Source of the DNA: Kineococcus mangrovi
GTDB lineage: Bacteria > Actinomycetota > Actinomycetes > Actinomycetales > Kineococcaceae
Direction of reading: 5' to 3'
Length of the DNA stretch: 64,000 nucleotides
Assembly (NCBI RefSeq): GCF_041320705.1
Contig: NZ_JBGGTQ010000003.1
Location: 186,001-250,000, forward strand
This document shows positions 56,226 to 64,000 of this stretch, in pieces (position 1 is the first letter of the stretch; the number at the start of each line of letters is the position of its first letter). Both the position numbers and the translations under genes were made by a program. The notes beneath the pieces are model-generated. The model had not been told where the DNA came from. It did no database searches and saw only the letters and a list, made by a program, of their open reading frames with translations.

Positions 56226-58211
56226 ATGACGACCGGTGCGGCGCGGCTGGCCCGGCACGACGGGAGCATCCGCTGGGTGTCGGTCCCGGGGGCGGGCCAT
56301 CCGGTCGCCTACCTGCACGGCCTGGGGTGCAGCTCGCTCGCCAGCTGGGCCGGCACCGCCGCGCGGCTGGGCCGCCCGGGCGTCCTCGTCGACCTCGTCG
56401 GGCACGGCCGCTCGGACCGGCCGGCCTCCTTCGACCACTCCCTCCCCGAGCACGCCGACGCGGTGGCGGTGGCCCTGACCGCGAGCGGCCGGGCCCCCGT
56501 GGACCTGATCGCCCACAGCCTCGGCGGGTCGGTGGCGGTCGTGCTGGCCGACCGCCACCCCCACCTCCTGCGCTCGCTGGTGCTCGTCGAGCCCGGTCTG
56601 GACCCGGTGGCGGTCGGCCCGGACCACGTCGCCGCGACGGACGAGGCCGAGCTGGCGCACGGCGGGTGGGAGCGGCTGCTGGCCCGGGAGGACCCCGAGC
56701 GGCGCGCCGAGGTCCGCACCACCGACCCGCTGGCCTTCGTGCGCGGGGCCCGGACGGTCTGCGACGCGCTCGGGGGTTCTCTCAACGACCTCCTGTCCCG
56801 GACCCGGACCCCGACCCTGCTGATCGCCGGCCACCGGACCTACGCGCAGTGGGACGTGCTGCAGGAAAACGGGATCCGCTGCGAACGGATCGCGGGCGGA
56901 GGTCACTTCGTGATGCTCGAGCAGCCAGCGCGGTTCCACCGGCTCGTCGAGGACTTCACCGCTCGCGCGCACCCCGCCCCGCCGTCGCCGCCCAGCACCT
57001 CCGGTCGCCTCGGCGCCTTCGACGGGCTGCACGACGTCGTGGCCCGGTCCTGGCCCCTGTTCGGCGCCGACGCCCCGGACCCGGAGACCGTCCGGGGCCG
57101 ACTGCGCGCCGCGCTCGGGGTCCCGCTGCGCCCCACCGTCGCCGAGGCCGGTCTCGTCGTCCACGAGCGGTGGACCCGCGACGGCCTGGACGGCGCCGAG
57201 GTCAGCTGGGAAGCGGGCTTCGGCCCGCGGGTGCGCGGGCGGGTCCTGCGCCCGGCGGGGCAGGCCGGCCCGCTGCCGGGGGCGCTGTTCCTGCACTGCC
57301 ACGGCGGGGTGAAGTCCGTCGGGCTGGACAAGCTCGCCGACGGGGCGGACGGTCGACCCGCGCACCCCCGTGTCGCCGGGATCCGCGACGGCCTCTACGG
57401 CGGTGTCGCGTCGGCGGAGGACCTGGCCCGCCGCGGCGTCCACGTCCTCGTCCACGACGGGTTCGGCTGGGGCAGCCGGCGGACCCCGCTGTCCGCTCTG
57501 CCCGCGCGCAGCGAGGCCCAGGCCGGCCACGAGCTGGCCGTGCGCACCGCCCGGGGCGAACGGCTCGACGAGGCCGCCGTCTACGACCTGCACGCCGGCC
57601 CCGCCGAGGACGCGGTGGCCAAGGCGCTGGGGGTCCTCGGCACCTCCTGGGCCGGGATGCTCGCCCGCGAGGACCTGCTGGCCCTGGACCTGCTGACCGC
57701 CGACCCCGGCGTCGCCCCCGGCGGGGTGGGCGTGCTCGGGTTGTCCGGCGGGGGGGCCCGCGCGGCGATCACCGCGGCGCTCGCACAGGACGAGCCGCAC
57801 CTGGCCGGTGCCGTCGGTGCGGTCGTCGTGGCCGCCATGGTCTCCACCCTCCGCGAGGCGCTGCCTGAGCACCTGCACTGCCACACCTGGGCCCTCATGA
57901 CGCCCGGGCTGGGGCGCGTCGCCGACTGGCCGCAGGTCGTCGCCGCGAGCGCCCCGACCCCCCTGCTGGTGCAGTTCGCCGCGCAGGACGCGCTGTTCCC
58001 CGCGGCGGGCATGAACCGGGCCCGCGGCGTCCTCGCCGACGCCTACGCGGACGCCGGTGCCCCCGACCGCTTCCTCGGCACCGTGCACGACGTGCCGCAC
58101 AGCTTCGGCCGAACCCAGCAGGGCGAGGCCTTCGACTGGCTCGCCCGGCACCTGCCGGCGGGCCGCCCCACCGACCAGCCCGACGCCCCACCCCTTGGAG
58201 GACACCCGTGA
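56226..58211 (+). CDS. Tandem alpha/beta hydrolase (two esterase domains)
   Basis: A 661-residue protein with two alpha/beta hydrolase domains. Domain 1 (about 1-245) has the HGLG oxyanion motif, nucleophile elbow AHSLGGS, and the His in GGGHFVML. Domain 2 (about 260-655) resembles acetyl-xylan or dipeptidyl-peptidase-like esterases: FLHCHGGVKSVG, VLVHDGFGWGSRR, nucleophile elbow LGLSGGGARA, Asp in FAAQDALFP and His in DVPHSFGR. Both triads look complete. The ATG at 56226 is chosen because it lies after the TACCGT/AACCGGTT promoter element. First gene of a five-gene plus-strand operon. Confidence 0.82.
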   Translation: MTTGAARLARHDGSIRWVSVPGAGHPVAYLHGLGCSSLASWAGTAARLGRPGVLVDLVGHGRSDRPASFDHSLPEHADAVAVALTASGRAPVDLIAHSLGGSVAVVLADRHPHLLRSLVLVEPGLDPVAVGPDHVAATDEAELAHGGWERLLAREDPERRAEVRTTDPLAFVRGARTVCDALGGSLNDLLSRTRTPTLLIAGHRTYAQWDVLQENGIRCERIAGGGHFVMLEQPARFHRLVEDFTARAHPAPPSPPSTSGRLGAFDGLHDVVARSWPLFGADAPDPETVRGRLRAALGVPLRPTVAEAGLVVHERWTRDGLDGAEVSWEAGFGPRVRGRVLRPAGQAGPLPGALFLHCHGGVKSVGLDKLADGADGRPAHPRVAGIRDGLYGGVASAEDLARRGVHVLVHDGFGWGSRRTPLSALPARSEAQAGHELAVRTARGERLDEAAVYDLHAGPAEDAVAKALGVLGTSWAGMLAREDLLALDLLTADPGVAPGGVGVLGLSGGGARAAITAALAQDEPHLAGAVGAVVVAAMVSTLREALPEHLHCHTWALMTPGLGRVADWPQVVAASAPTPLLVQFAAQDALFPAAGMNRARGVLADAYADAGAPDRFLGTVHDVPHSFGRTQQGEAFDWLARHLPAGRPTDQPDAPPLGGHP

Positions 58212-59143
58212 AGGTTCTCGTCACCGGCGGCGCCGGCCGGCTCGGCCGCAGCGTCGCCACGGTGCTGCACCGGGCCGGTCACCACGCCGTCAGCGTCGAC
58301 CGGTTCGACCACCCCGACCCCGCCGTGGAGGACGTGCGCCTCGACCTGCTCGACGAGGACGCCGTCGTCGACGCGTTCGCGCGGCTGCAGCCCGACGCGG
58401 CCGTCCACCTCGCCGCGATCGCCGTCCCCTTCAGCGCCCCGGAACTGCAGATCCTCACGACCAACACCCGGCTCGCGCAGGTCGTCGTCGACGCCGCCCT
58501 GCGCGCCGGGGCCCGCAAGGTGCTGGCCGCCGGCAGCCCGACCGTCCTCGGCTACGGCGCCCCCGGCGGCTGGACGCCGCAGTACCTGCCGCTGGACGAG
58601 GAGCACCCCACGGCCCCCTGGAACGCGTACGCCCTGTCCAAGAGCGTCGTCGAGGGCGTCGTGGCGATGCACGCGCGGACCGCGACCGACGCGGTGCTCG
58701 GCAGCTTCCGCCCGTGCTTCGTCGTCAGCCCCGAGGAGTGGGCGGGAGCCCCCACCCAGCAGGGCCACACGATCGCCGAGCGGCTGCGGGACCCGGCGCT
58801 GGCCGCGGTGTCGCTGTTCAACTACGTCGACGCCCGCGACGCGGGGGAGTTCGTCCTGCGCTGGCTGGACGTGGCCGACGCCTCGGTGTCCGGGGAGTGC
58901 TTCTTCGTGGGCGCCGCGGACGCGCTCGCCGTCCTGCCGACCGCGCAGGCCGTCGCGCAGGCGCTGCCGTCCGCCGCGGGCGCCGCCGAGAACCTCCCCG
59001 GGACCGCAGCCGCGTTCTCCTGCGCCAAGGCCGAGCGGCTGCTCGGCTGGCGACCGCGGCGCGGCTGGCGCACCGAGCTGCAGGACGCCCCCGACCTCGT
59101 CCCAGCGCCCGCCCCGACCCTGGCCGGGGGTGAGCGCTCGTGA
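58208..59143 (+). CDS. NAD(P)-dependent epimerase/dehydratase (extended SDR), possible uronate dehydrogenase
   Basis: A 311-residue extended short-chain dehydrogenase. The cofactor loop is VLVTGGAGRLGRSVA, the acidic binding residue is in DVRLDLLD, the NNAG-like segment is HLAAIAVP, and the catalytic pair is YALSK (with Ser in AAGSPTVLG). In this operon, beside a sugar-acid dehydratase and with kdgD nearby, a uronate or sugar dehydrogenase role is attractive, but the sequence fits a general epimerase family equally. GGAGG lies before the GTG, which overlaps the preceding stop. Confidence 0.8.
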   Translation: MKVLVTGGAGRLGRSVATVLHRAGHHAVSVDRFDHPDPAVEDVRLDLLDEDAVVDAFARLQPDAAVHLAAIAVPFSAPELQILTTNTRLAQVVVDAALRAGARKVLAAGSPTVLGYGAPGGWTPQYLPLDEEHPTAPWNAYALSKSVVEGVVAMHARTATDAVLGSFRPCFVVSPEEWAGAPTQQGHTIAERLRDPALAAVSLFNYVDARDAGEFVLRWLDVADASVSGECFFVGAADALAVLPTAQAVAQALPSAAGAAENLPGTAAAFSCAKAERLLGWRPRRGWRTELQDAPDLVPAPAPTLAGGERS

Positions 59144-60252
59144 CCACCGTCGTCGAGCGGCCCGGCGCGGCCGGCGGCGCCACCGCGCCCGTCGTCACCG
59201 ACCTGCGCGTGGAGCACCTCACGGTCCCCCTGCGCCGCCCCTGGGGCCCGGACGTCACCGTCGTGCACGTCCTGGCCACCCACGTCGAGACCTCCGACGG
59301 GGCCACCGGCGCGGGGTTCACCTGGACGCCCACGATCGGGGCGCACGCCGTGGAGGCGCTGCTCGCCCACGACGTCCGCGCCTTCGCGCTGGGCCGCCCC
59401 GCCACCACCGGCTGGTGGGAGCAGGCCTGGGAGCACCTGCACGAGGCCGGTGGCGGCGGGGTCACCACGATCGCCCTGGCCGGTCTCGACCTGGCGCTGT
59501 GGGACCTCGCGGCCCGGCGGGCCGACGCCTCGCTCACCGACCTGCTGGGCCGGCGGCACCAGCACCAGCCCACCTACGGCAGCGGCGTCAACCTGCACTA
59601 CACCGACGCCGAGCTCGCCGACCAGGTGCGTCGCTGGGTCGACGTCGGCCACGCCGGGGTCAAGGTCAAGGTCGGGCGCCCCGACCTCGCCGACGACCTG
59701 CGCCGCGTGGCGATCGTGCGCGACCTCATCGGCCCCGACCGAGCCCTCATGGTGGACGCCAACCAGCGGTGGGACCTGCCGCGGGCGACCACCGCCGTGC
59801 AGGCCCTGGCCGAGTTCGGACCGGCCTGGGTGGAGGAACCCCTGCGCGCCGACGACACCTCCGGCCTGGTGGAGCTGCGCCGCCGCACCGGAGCCCGGCT
59901 GGCCATGGGGGAGAACGTCCACACCTGGTACCGGTTCCGCGACCTCATCGAGGCCGGCGCCGCGGACGTGCTGCAGCCCAACGTCGTCCGGGTCGGCGGC
60001 ATCACCCCGTTCCTGAGGATCGCCGCGCTCGTGCGCGACGCCGGCCTGGAACTGGCGCCCCACCTGCTGCCGGAGCTGTCCGGGCAGCTGGCCCTCGCCC
60101 TGCCCGGGCGCACGTGGGTGGAGGACGTCGAGGACGCGGGGTTCGCCGACCTCGGCGTCCTGCGGGTCCCCACCGGCGGGACGTGCTCGGGCGGGTCCTT
60201 CCGCGGCGGTCTGCGCCCCGGCCTGGGGTTCGACTTCCGGACCGCGACGTGA
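59140..60252 (+). CDS. Enolase-superfamily (mandelate racemase type) sugar-acid dehydratase or cycloisomerase
   Basis: A 370-residue mandelate racemase/muconate-lactonising enzyme homologue. The base motif KVKVGRPD lies near residue 175, the three metal ligands are Asp in LMVDANQRWD, Glu in WVEEPLRAD and Glu in MGENVHTW, and a catalytic His is in LAPHLLPE. It likely acts on an acid sugar such as galactarate, glucarate or galactarolactone, producing a 5-keto-4-deoxy acid. The step is inferred from neighbours kdgD and the SDR gene. GTG overlaps the SDR stop. Confidence 0.83.
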   Translation: MTTVVERPGAAGGATAPVVTDLRVEHLTVPLRRPWGPDVTVVHVLATHVETSDGATGAGFTWTPTIGAHAVEALLAHDVRAFALGRPATTGWWEQAWEHLHEAGGGGVTTIALAGLDLALWDLAARRADASLTDLLGRRHQHQPTYGSGVNLHYTDAELADQVRRWVDVGHAGVKVKVGRPDLADDLRRVAIVRDLIGPDRALMVDANQRWDLPRATTAVQALAEFGPAWVEEPLRADDTSGLVELRRRTGARLAMGENVHTWYRFRDLIEAGAADVLQPNVVRVGGITPFLRIAALVRDAGLELAPHLLPELSGQLALALPGRTWVEDVEDAGFADLGVLRVPTGGTCSGGSFRGGLRPGLGFDFRTAT

Positions 60253-61316
60253 GCCCCGCCCCGGTCCCTCCGCACGGCGCCGACCGTCCCGAGAAGCGCC
60301 GCCGGCTGCGCGAGCTGCTCGACCGCGCCGGGCACGAGCGCGTCCTGCTGACCACCGGCCCCACCCTGGCGTGGTACCTCGACGGCGCCCGCGTGGACGT
60401 CGGGGCCGGCGCGGCACCGGTCCTGGCCGTCGTTGCCGACGGTCGCGGCGACGTCGTGCACTGCGCCGTCAACGAGGTCGACCGGCTCCTCGCCGAGGAG
60501 CTGCCCGACGACGTGGACGTCCGCCCGGTGCCCTGGGCCGTCCCCCCGGCGCTCGCGGCGGCGCGGGACCTGCCCCGCGAGGACGACCTCGCGCTCGAGC
60601 TGCGCGCCGCCCGCGCTGGGCTGCTGCCGGGCGAGCGCGTCCGGTACGCCGACCTCGGCCGCGCCTGCGCGGAGGTCCTCACCCGGGCGCTGCACGAGGC
60701 CGAGCCCGCGCAGAGCGAACGCGCCCTCGCCGGGCGGGTCGGCGGTCTGCTGCTCGCCGAGGGGATCGACCCGCTCGTCGTGCTCGTCGCCGGGCAGGAC
60801 CGCGTCCTGCTGCGCCACCCCGTGCCGGGGCCCGGCCCTCTGGGGCGGCGCGCGATGGTCGTGGTCTGCGGACGCCGGCACGGCCTGGTCGCCAACCTCA
60901 CCCGGTGGGTGGCCTTCGACGACCCCGACCCGGCCACCGCCGAGGCCACCCGAGCCGTCCTCGAGGTCGAGGCCGACGCCCTCGCCGCCTGCCGGCCGAG
61001 CCGAACCTTGGCCGAGGTGCTCGAGGACGTCGCCCGTGCCTACCCCCGGCACGGCTTCGACGCGCAGGAGTGGACCCGGCACCACCAGGGGGGTCCGACC
61101 GGGTACGCCGGGCGCGACCCCCGCGCCACCCCGGACGCCGTCGACACCGTGGTCCCCGGTCAGGCCTTCGCCTGGAACCCCACGGCGCCGGGCGTCAAGG
61201 TGGAGGACACCCTCGTCCTGGCCCCCGGCGCCGACCCGCAGGTGCTGACCTGCGACCCGGCGTGGCCGACCGTCACCGTGCGGGGCCTGGCGCGCCCGGC
61301 GGAGCTGCGGCGGTGA
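60249..61316 (+). CDS. M24-like (creatinase/aminopeptidase fold) protein lacking usual metal ligands
   Basis: A 355-residue protein with creatinase N-domain features (LRELLDRAGHERVLLTTGPTLAWYLDGARVDVG) and an M24 pita-bread C-domain with TRHHQGGPTGYAGRDPR and AWNPTAPGVKVEDT. In metallopeptidases the strand after the active-site helix holds two Asp ligands; here it reads MVVVCGRRHGLVANLTRWV with no Asp. So it is probably not a metal-dependent peptidase. Possibly a creatinase-like or non-catalytic relative. Coupled to the dehydratase gene. Confidence 0.72.
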   Translation: MSPAPVPPHGADRPEKRRRLRELLDRAGHERVLLTTGPTLAWYLDGARVDVGAGAAPVLAVVADGRGDVVHCAVNEVDRLLAEELPDDVDVRPVPWAVPPALAAARDLPREDDLALELRAARAGLLPGERVRYADLGRACAEVLTRALHEAEPAQSERALAGRVGGLLLAEGIDPLVVLVAGQDRVLLRHPVPGPGPLGRRAMVVVCGRRHGLVANLTRWVAFDDPDPATAEATRAVLEVEADALAACRPSRTLAEVLEDVARAYPRHGFDAQEWTRHHQGGPTGYAGRDPRATPDAVDTVVPGQAFAWNPTAPGVKVEDTLVLAPGADPQVLTCDPAWPTVTVRGLARPAELRR

Positions 61317-61365
61317 CCCGGGACCGCCGCGGGCCCGGCGCCCGGACGGTCCGCCCGACGGCACT

Positions 61366-61371
61366 TACCAT
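61366..61371 (+). promoter_or_regulatory. Candidate -10 box (TACCAT) of the LacI-DUF6807 gene
   Basis: TACCAT ends 6 nt before the GTG at 61378. A short inverted repeat GGCAC (61360-61364) / GTGCC (61378-61382) surrounds it, and could allow autoregulation. Confidence 0.45.
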
Positions 61372-61377
61372 CTTGTC

Positions 61378-63339
61378 GTGCCACGGGTGACACGGCGGTC
61401 CGCGGCGGCCGGGGCGACCATCAGCGAGGTGGCGGCCGCCGCCGGCGTCTCGCAGGCCACCGTCTCGCGCGTCATGAACGGGCGCGTCACCGTCGCCCCG
61501 GACATCGCCGACCGGGTGCGCGCGGCCGCGCTGGCCCTGCGCTACCGGCCCAGCACCTCGGCCCGCAGCCTGTCGCTGGGGCGCACCGGGACCGTCGCCC
61601 TCGTCGTCCCCGACCTGGCCAACCCCGTCTTCCAGCGCGTCATGCGCGGGGCCGTCGACGCCGCCGAGGCGGCCGACCACCGGGTCCTGGTCGCCGAGAC
61701 GGCGGGCCGCACGAGGCGCGAGCTCGACATCGTCCGCGAGGCCCGGTCCCGGTGCGACGCCCTCGTCCTGGTGTCCCCGACCGTGTCGGACGCCCAGCTG
61801 CACCAGGTGTTGGGGGAGATGGCACCCGCCGTCCTCGTCAACCGGGTGCTGCCCGGATCACCGGCCCCTTCCGTCGTCGTCGACCACGGCCACGGTTTGA
61901 ACGCGCTCGTCGAGCACCTCGCCGGCCTGGGGCACCGGCACCTCGTGCACCTCGCGGGACCGGAGACTGCGGCCGCGACCCCCGAACGCGCCCGGACGCT
62001 GCAGGAAGCCGCCCGACGCTGGGACGGCCTGCGGGTGACGACGCTGCCGGCGGGTACCGGGCTCGACGACGGGTACGCGGTCGCCGACCAGGTGCTGGAG
62101 ACGGGGGCGACGGCCGTCGTGGCGTTCAACGACCTCGTGGCTTTCGGCGTCCTGGCCCGGCTCAACGAGACCGGGGTCGCGGTGCCCGTCGACCTGTCCG
62201 TGGCGGGGTTCGACGGCATCGAGCTGGCGCGCTTCGCGACGCCGCCGCTGACCACCGCCAGCGTCGACCAGGCCGACCTCGGCCGGCGGGCGATGCGGCG
62301 GCTGCTGGACCTGGTGGCCGGTCGCGAGGACGTCGTCTACAGCGTCGACGTCCTCGTCCCGAGCCTGCTGGTGCGCGCCAGCACCGGCCCGGTGCCCCCG
62401 GCCCGCCGCGAGATGCGGGCGGTCCCGTCCGGGGCTGCCGCGTCGGCCCCGGACGACCCGGCGCGCTGGGTCCTGGAGGGGTCCGGCGCGCACCTGCGGG
62501 CCGCGGGCACGGTGCTGGCCCGGCTCGCCGACGGCTCGACGACGCCCAAGGTCCACAGCCCTCGGCCGTTCGTGCACCCCGTGCACTCCCTGGCCGGGGT
62601 CCCGGTGAGCGCGGCCGGCTCGGTCGTCCACCGCCACCAGAACGGTCTCTCGCTCGCCCTGCCCGACGTGGACGGCACCAACCACTGGGGCGGTCGGACG
62701 TACGTCGCCGACCGGGGGCCGGTGCTGCTCATGGACCACGGCCGGCAGGAGATCGCCGATCTGCGGCTCGGGGAGGACGCGACCCACCCCGGCGCGCGCC
62801 TGGAGACGGACGTCCGGTGGATCGACCGGGACGGAGAGCTGCAGCTGCGCGAGGACCGGTCGCTGACCGCGCGGGTCCTGCCCGAGGAGCAGGCATGGCT
62901 GCTGGACTGGCGCAGCCGGCTGGTGCCGCGGCGGGACCTGACGCTCACGAGCCCTGTGGCGCGGGGACGGGTCGGCGCCGGGTTCGGCGGGATCCACTGG
63001 CGGCTGGCCCACGCCGACGAGACCCTGCTGTTCACGGCGCAGGCCGAGGGGGAGGCGGCCGTCATGGGGTCCCGGACCCCGTGGCTGGCCTTCGCCCGTC
63101 GCCACGGCCGGTCGTGGTCCAGCGTGCTGCTCGCCCAGGACCCCGGCGGCCCGCTCGTCCCGTGGTTCGCCCGGGTGGTCGACTACGTCGGTGCCGGCCC
63201 CGCCCTCGCGTGGGACGCGCCGGTCGTCCTGCCTGCCGACGCGCCCTTCGACGTGACCCTGCTGACGGTCGTGGTGGACCGGTGCCTCACGCCCTCCTCC
63301 GCCGAGGACCTCCTCCGGCTGGCCCGCGGCTCGGCGTAG
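61378..63339 (+). CDS. LacI family regulator fused to a PmoA-like (DUF6807) domain
   Basis: A 653-residue protein in three parts. Residues 1-60 are a LacI helix-turn-helix (TISEVAAAAGVSQATVSRVMNG and hinge). Residues 65-335 are a periplasmic-binding-protein-like effector domain (VALVVPDLANPVFQRVMRG, AVVAFNDLVAFGVL, DLSVAGFDGIELARF). From about residue 360 it continues into a PmoA/DUF6807 domain with HPVHSLAGVPVS, GTNHWGGRTYV (from residue 433) and DHGRQEI. The four-His cluster of stand-alone members is degraded (HRHQNG). Typical LacI proteins end near residue 340. It probably senses a sugar or aldarate and controls the pectin genes. Confidence 0.87.
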   Translation: MPRVTRRSAAAGATISEVAAAAGVSQATVSRVMNGRVTVAPDIADRVRAAALALRYRPSTSARSLSLGRTGTVALVVPDLANPVFQRVMRGAVDAAEAADHRVLVAETAGRTRRELDIVREARSRCDALVLVSPTVSDAQLHQVLGEMAPAVLVNRVLPGSPAPSVVVDHGHGLNALVEHLAGLGHRHLVHLAGPETAAATPERARTLQEAARRWDGLRVTTLPAGTGLDDGYAVADQVLETGATAVVAFNDLVAFGVLARLNETGVAVPVDLSVAGFDGIELARFATPPLTTASVDQADLGRRAMRRLLDLVAGREDVVYSVDVLVPSLLVRASTGPVPPARREMRAVPSGAAASAPDDPARWVLEGSGAHLRAAGTVLARLADGSTTPKVHSPRPFVHPVHSLAGVPVSAAGSVVHRHQNGLSLALPDVDGTNHWGGRTYVADRGPVLLMDHGRQEIADLRLGEDATHPGARLETDVRWIDRDGELQLREDRSLTARVLPEEQAWLLDWRSRLVPRRDLTLTSPVARGRVGAGFGGIHWRLAHADETLLFTAQAEGEAAVMGSRTPWLAFARRHGRSWSSVLLAQDPGGPLVPWFARVVDYVGAGPALAWDAPVVLPADAPFDVTLLTVVVDRCLTPSSAEDLLRLARGSA

Positions 63340-63345
63340 CGGGTC

Positions 63346-64000
63346 TCAGGTGTACAGCGTGAACCCCGGGTGGGTGCCGGTGAGGAAGTGGTTCCCCACC
63401 TCGCGCGCCTTGTACTGCACCGGGTCGTGCAGGGTGTGGGTGCGGACGTTGCGCCAGAACCGGTCGAACCCGTACTTGTTCGACGACGCGCGGGCTCCTG
63501 TCACCTCGTAGATCGTCGACGTCGCCTCGACGGCCAGGTCGGAGGACACGACCTTGAGCGCCGCGATCTCCTCGGCCACCTCCCCGCGCTCGGACCACGT
63601 CAGGTCGGCACCGCGCTCGTGGGCCTGGGACAGGGACTCCCCGACGCTGCGGCCCAGCGCCTCCGCCGCGCGCAGGCGCGCGACGAGCCGGCCGTACGTC
63701 GCCAGGACGTACGGGTCCTCGACGGCGTCCTGCACGTCCGACAGCAGCCACGGCCGCGAGGTGGTGCGGGTGTACTCGGCGGCGGTCTCCAGCGCCCCGC
63801 GGGTGACCCCGAGGTAGAAGTGCCCGAACGCGGCCTGGATGGCCGGGGTCACGAGGGACCCGAACGCGCCGCTCGTGGACGCCGAGCCCAGGACGGCGTC
63901 CGGGGCGATCCGCACGTCTTCGAACCGGACGGACCCCGACGCCGACAGGCGCTGGCCGAGGTTGTCCCAGTCACCGCCCTTGACGAAACCGGGGGTCTCG
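63346..64000 (-). CDS. SfnB/DszC-like acyl-CoA dehydrogenase-family flavoprotein (partial)
   Basis: The C-terminal 217 residues of a gene that continues beyond the window; the start is not visible. The segment GDWDNLGQRLSASGSV before FEDVRIAPDAVLG, the helical bundle with LGVTRGALETAAEYTRT, and the end SNKYGFDRFWRNVRTHTLHDPVQYKAREVGNHFL are typical of the SfnB/DszC group of FMNH2-dependent oxidoreductases in the acyl-CoA dehydrogenase superfamily, used for desulfurising sulfones or dibenzothiophene. It is convergent with the LacI fusion gene (6 bp between stops). Confidence 0.85.
   Translation of the reverse strand, partial: ETPGFVKGGDWDNLGQRLSASGSVRFEDVRIAPDAVLGSASTSGAFGSLVTPAIQAAFGHFYLGVTRGALETAAEYTRTTSRPWLLSDVQDAVEDPYVLATYGRLVARLRAAEALGRSVGESLSQAHERGADLTWSERGEVAEEIAALKVVSSDLAVEATSTIYEVTGARASSNKYGFDRFWRNVRTHTLHDPVQYKAREVGNHFLTGTHPGFTLYT

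Noticed and set aside
54564-58205. A 1213-codon open frame on the minus strand
   Set aside because: It runs antisense to the alpha/beta hydrolase gene and out of frame through the binding protein gene. No recognisable domain.

Overview
This 64 kb window is very GC-rich (low-GC patches are rare and confined to promoters), densely coding, with many GTG starts and 4-base start/stop overlaps. The folC-DUF4233 pair, ndk, mycothiol-dependent maleylpyruvate isomerase-like protein, eukaryotic-type IleRS, SufU and actinobacterial cysteine leader peptides all point to an actinobacterium. A member of the Kineosporiaceae (Kineococcus-like) is my guess, not something shown by the sequence. No rRNA, tRNA, CRISPR, transposase or phage gene was recognised.

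Layout. (1) 0-12.3 kb is housekeeping: ileS, folC, DUF4233 membrane protein, acetyltransferases, an MFS sugar transporter, ndk and acs. (2) 12.3-24 kb is a sulfur region. A 34-codon cysteine leader peptide precedes two flavin monooxygenase-like genes, a DUF1684 gene, sufS and sufU. A SAM-I riboswitch precedes a rhodanese, a metZ-type sulfhydrylase and a MetE-like methyltransferase. On the other strand a second, 28-codon cysteine leader precedes an FAD/NAD(P)-binding protein. (3) 24-42.4 kb is a galactoside utilisation region: two near-identical ROK regulators, GH36, GH4 and GH27 alpha-galactosidases, a GH2 beta-galactosidase, an AraC regulator and two CUT1-type ABC sugar importers without ATPases. 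An exact 15-bp sequence is repeated in inverted orientation on both sides of the GH36 gene, and its 10-bp core recurs at the second ABC operon promoter. (4) 42.4-63.3 kb is a pectin/uronic acid region: KGSA-type aldehyde dehydrogenase and kdgD-type dehydratase, two Gfo/Idh/MocA oxidoreductases, a PmoA-like (DUF6807) protein, GH43, a pectinesterase-SGNH esterase fusion, another SGNH esterase, a third ABC importer, a tandem alpha/beta hydrolase, an SDR dehydrogenase, an enolase-superfamily dehydratase, a degenerate M24 protein and a LacI regulator fused to a DUF6807 domain. (5) The window ends inside a SfnB/DszC-like acyl-CoA dehydrogenase-family gene.

How it fits together. The last large region can be read as: extracellular trimming and de-esterification of pectin or its side chains, ABC import, then an oxidative uronate route (dehydrogenase, sugar-acid dehydratase/cycloisomerase, 5-keto-4-deoxyglucarate dehydratase, 2,5-dioxovalerate dehydrogenase) ending in 2-oxoglutarate. 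The individual families are clear; the exact substrates are inferred. Many promoters carry a TANNNT box ending only 6-7 nt before the start codon, suggesting that several genes, including both cysteine leaders, are translated from leaderless mRNA.
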